Shown here one piece after another: positions 36,274-38,420 of a stretch of DNA of 38,420 nucleotides. This DNA is from Chara braunii (lineage: Eukaryota > Streptophyta > Charophyceae > Charales > Characeae). A program made the position numbers and the translations under genes. The stretch is taken from assembly GCA_003427395.1 (NCBI GenBank), contig BFEA01000247.1, positions 682,598-721,017 on the forward strand. The letters run 5' to 3'. The notes below the pieces were generated by a model, which ran no database searches, had not been told where the DNA came from, and saw only the letters and a list, made by a program, of their open reading frames with translations. The stretch's first letter is position 1, and every line of letters begins with the position of its first letter.

Positions 36274-37824
36274 CTGCACAAAAAAAAATTGAAATCATGG
36301 GAGTGTGAGTTGCGGTCCTCATTCGGAAATAATTTATCTGGGCTCGAGTACTTAGGTGAGATCTGTGGAAACTGTAGAGAGTCGACTCGGACCCGCTTCA
36401 GTGTGAGATAATGTGCGATATTGGTAAAAAAAAAGGGGAGGGAATAAGAAAAAAAAAAAAAAAAGGTAGAAAAAGAGGCTTGAAAACTCCTTGAGGCCCT
36501 TGTCGTGAAGACACTAGTAACGGGGCGCCCACTGGAGGGATAAGCGAGGGTCGGCAGATCGTGGCTTGGGACTTCCTTGCCTGAAGTAACAAACAAAGAA
36601 GGGCAAAAGGGTTGGGGCTGGTCACAACAGGGACCAAGGACGAGCGGCTACATAGAGTCGTAGAGCAAAACCCCTACCCGACTGACATCGGGATGAAACA
36701 AAAGTCGAACTATAGTGCCAAACTGCATGTTAAATTTGTGTAGGAGTTTGTAGTGCATCGATCCAATAGGGGGAGTTGTTCTTAGGGAAACGCTCGGGGT
36801 GGTCGTATCTGTCGGGACCACACTGACCTTTTGAGTTGGATGTGGCAGAAGGGCCCATTAAAGTGTATCTTTTCGTGTTTTGGCAAAAAACTCGCTCTCG
36901 TTAAGCACATTAATAGGTAGTAAGGCCAGACCTTTCTTCATAAGTCATCACGCTCAACACTACTAGCATCGAACAACAAAATGCAGTAACAGTAGAACCT
37001 TTTGCATGCCTACCTGTACTCTAGGAGTAAATTCATTCTCACTTTGCACATTTTGGTGAGTAGTAGAGTGGGGTTTCCGCACCAAAGCCCGCCTAATTGT
37101 CGCTCAACCGTTCTAATGGTTGCCCCGTAGTATTATGCGTCTTATGATAGAGTCACTTTCTTGTTGGTGTTCGTTGTGCCTACTTTATGTGCTCGTACTT
37201 GTAATAGCGGTGACCCACTTTTAATCGAACCCGATCGTAACCTTTTGATCTGACCAGGTGCATCGAACTAGAACAGAGAAGAGCTATTGCGTAGTGAGAG
37301 AGGAGTATAGCGGGCGTAATAGTAGAAAAAAATTGAGCTAATCACAAGAAAGAGAGGGTGAAACTGGAGGGAAGGAAAACCGGACTTACCTCCATCGGAC
37401 GGTGGAATGTAGTAAGCATAACATGGAAGGACTGTGCTTGGTGAGTAGTGAAGTGTTGGCTCATCGCTAAACAATTAACCCATCATCGAGGTACTGGTTA
37501 AATGTTATTTTCTTTAAGTTTATGAGGGGTTGGAGCTTGGAGTGCTGAAATGTGGCGGACATGTTACAATTGTCGCTGGTGCTGCCCTGAATCGTTAGCA
37601 GCAGTTGCCTGATGGGGGTGGAGGACTGCAGTCGCTAAGTAAGTGAGAGTTTCCTCTCACATAGTGCTACGCTTTCTCTTCACCAAGCCTGCTAGTTTCA
37701 TAATACTGCTTTGGATTGAAAAAAAAAGTAGTTATTTTTCACAAAAATTTATTCCCTCAGCAGATGTGGTTAATCATTGTTCTTGGATCGCCATTCTGGG
37801 TGCACGAATGCTACCGTCTTCCCC
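36274..37824. other. Unassigned stretch
   Basis: No recognisable gene. It contains one further exon-like interval on the minus strand (37390-37466, acceptor ttgtttag, donor GTAAGT), discussed as a finding. Confidence 0.35.
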
Positions 37825-37907
37825 CGAACATAAGGCATATGCGTTGTATTCGTTTACAACGCACACCGTGCGTTGTATTCGTTTACAACACATATGCGTT
37901 ATGTTCG
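37825..37907. repeat. Nested palindrome (cloverleaf-like)
   Basis: Outer arms 37825-37845 and 37887-37907 are inverted copies with two mismatches in 21. Inside lie two identical small hairpins (gttgta-ttcgtt-tacaac at 37843-37860 and 37872-37889) flanking a central hairpin, gcac-acc-gtgc (37861-37871). Confidence 0.8.
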
Positions 37908-38218
37908 AGTGAACGAGACAAACTTTGACTGCGTAAGGGGGTCCGGTCCAGGCTGAGTAGGCTCAGTTCTGGACCACGGTTGGGGGGCTCAGAGCCTAGG
38001 CAAAAAGGTAAAAATAAAGTAGCGACGTACCTTTCCATGTTCTGGGTTGAGTTTCATTCTTTTCCCCTACTTGGGCCCTTGCTTCACTCCTCAGCAAATG
38101 TGCAAAACACGAATGAATTTTCCACTAAACCGTGGATAAATACAACCCCTTTCTTTTTTGTCTCGGTGACCAGGGTAGTGTAGCAAGAATTTGGTGAGTG
38201 ACTTTCTTATTTTTTCAC

Positions 38219-38262
38219 TTTCTTGGCCGCGCCACTTTCTTGGCCGCGCCATATTCTTGGCC
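38219..38262 (+). repeat. Short tandem repeat cttggccgcgcca
   Basis: About three copies of a 17-bp unit of the form ttcttggccgcgccact, the third truncated. Confidence 0.8.
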
Positions 38263-38284
38263 GTCAGAAGCGCCTTCGTTCACA

Positions 38285-38287
<3 letters not shown>

Positions 38288-38329
<42 letters not shown>
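38288..38329 (+). repeat. (GA)n microsatellite
   Basis: About 42 bp of GA. A second GA tract (38397-38420) begins 67 bp later and runs off the window edge. Confidence 0.94.
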
Positions 38330-38334
<5 letters not shown>

Positions 38335-38396
38335 CAGCGCGTGTCAGTGACCTGGAGGGCAGTTTCATGCCTGAAGAAGAGCATAGGGGGCACAAA

Positions 38397-38420
38397 GAGA
38401 GAGAGAGAGAGAGAGAGAGA
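38397..38420 (+). repeat. (GA)n microsatellite at window edge
   Basis: GA run continuing past the end of the window. Confidence 0.9.

Overview
This is a eukaryotic nuclear window. The evidence is one intron-rich gene with GT-AG introns, long intergenic stretches, many dinucleotide microsatellites, decayed mobile elements and no operon-like coding. The one gene that can be rebuilt with confidence is a plant/animal-type adenosine kinase. Its fit to the plant enzyme, together with the long introns and GA/CT-rich repeats, suggests a green-lineage genome. A charophyte such as Chara is plausible, but that is an impression from general knowledge and was not checked.

Layout. 1-8700: intergenic DNA made of tandem duplications (1-782, 3521-3780, 5082-5500, 5723-6000), inverted repeats (2314-2510, 2705-2820), microsatellites and unidentified sequence. 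8701-21961 (minus): adenosine kinase, 13 coding exons, 1023 nt including the stop, 340 aa. Its 12 introns run from about 350 to 2160 bp and carry tandem repeats, two fold-back elements, tRNA-like (SINE-type) sequences and microsatellites. 22080-23570: promoter side of that gene, with a TATA box at 22115-22122 (minus), then unassigned DNA. 23600-28870: a strikingly AT-rich tract with two related short elements bounded by TTAA and inverted ACCAC ends. 29380-30010: remnant of a Ty3/gypsy-type integrase with in-frame stops. 30949-33200: a minisatellite of roughly 97-bp units that alternate in two types and switch orientation three times. 33500-34540: purine-rich DNA. 34980-36110: three copies of a roughly 200-bp module, each preceded by a GA tract. 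36130-38100: possible orphan exons on the minus strand, not assigned to any protein. 37825-37907: a nested palindrome.

Functionally, only adenosine kinase (purine salvage; recycling of adenosine from the methyl cycle) can be interpreted. The rest is repeat-driven. The repeat structures are the unusual content: the dimeric, orientation-switching minisatellite, the TTAA-bounded pair, the fold-back pair and the nested palindrome. No new multi-gene system is visible.
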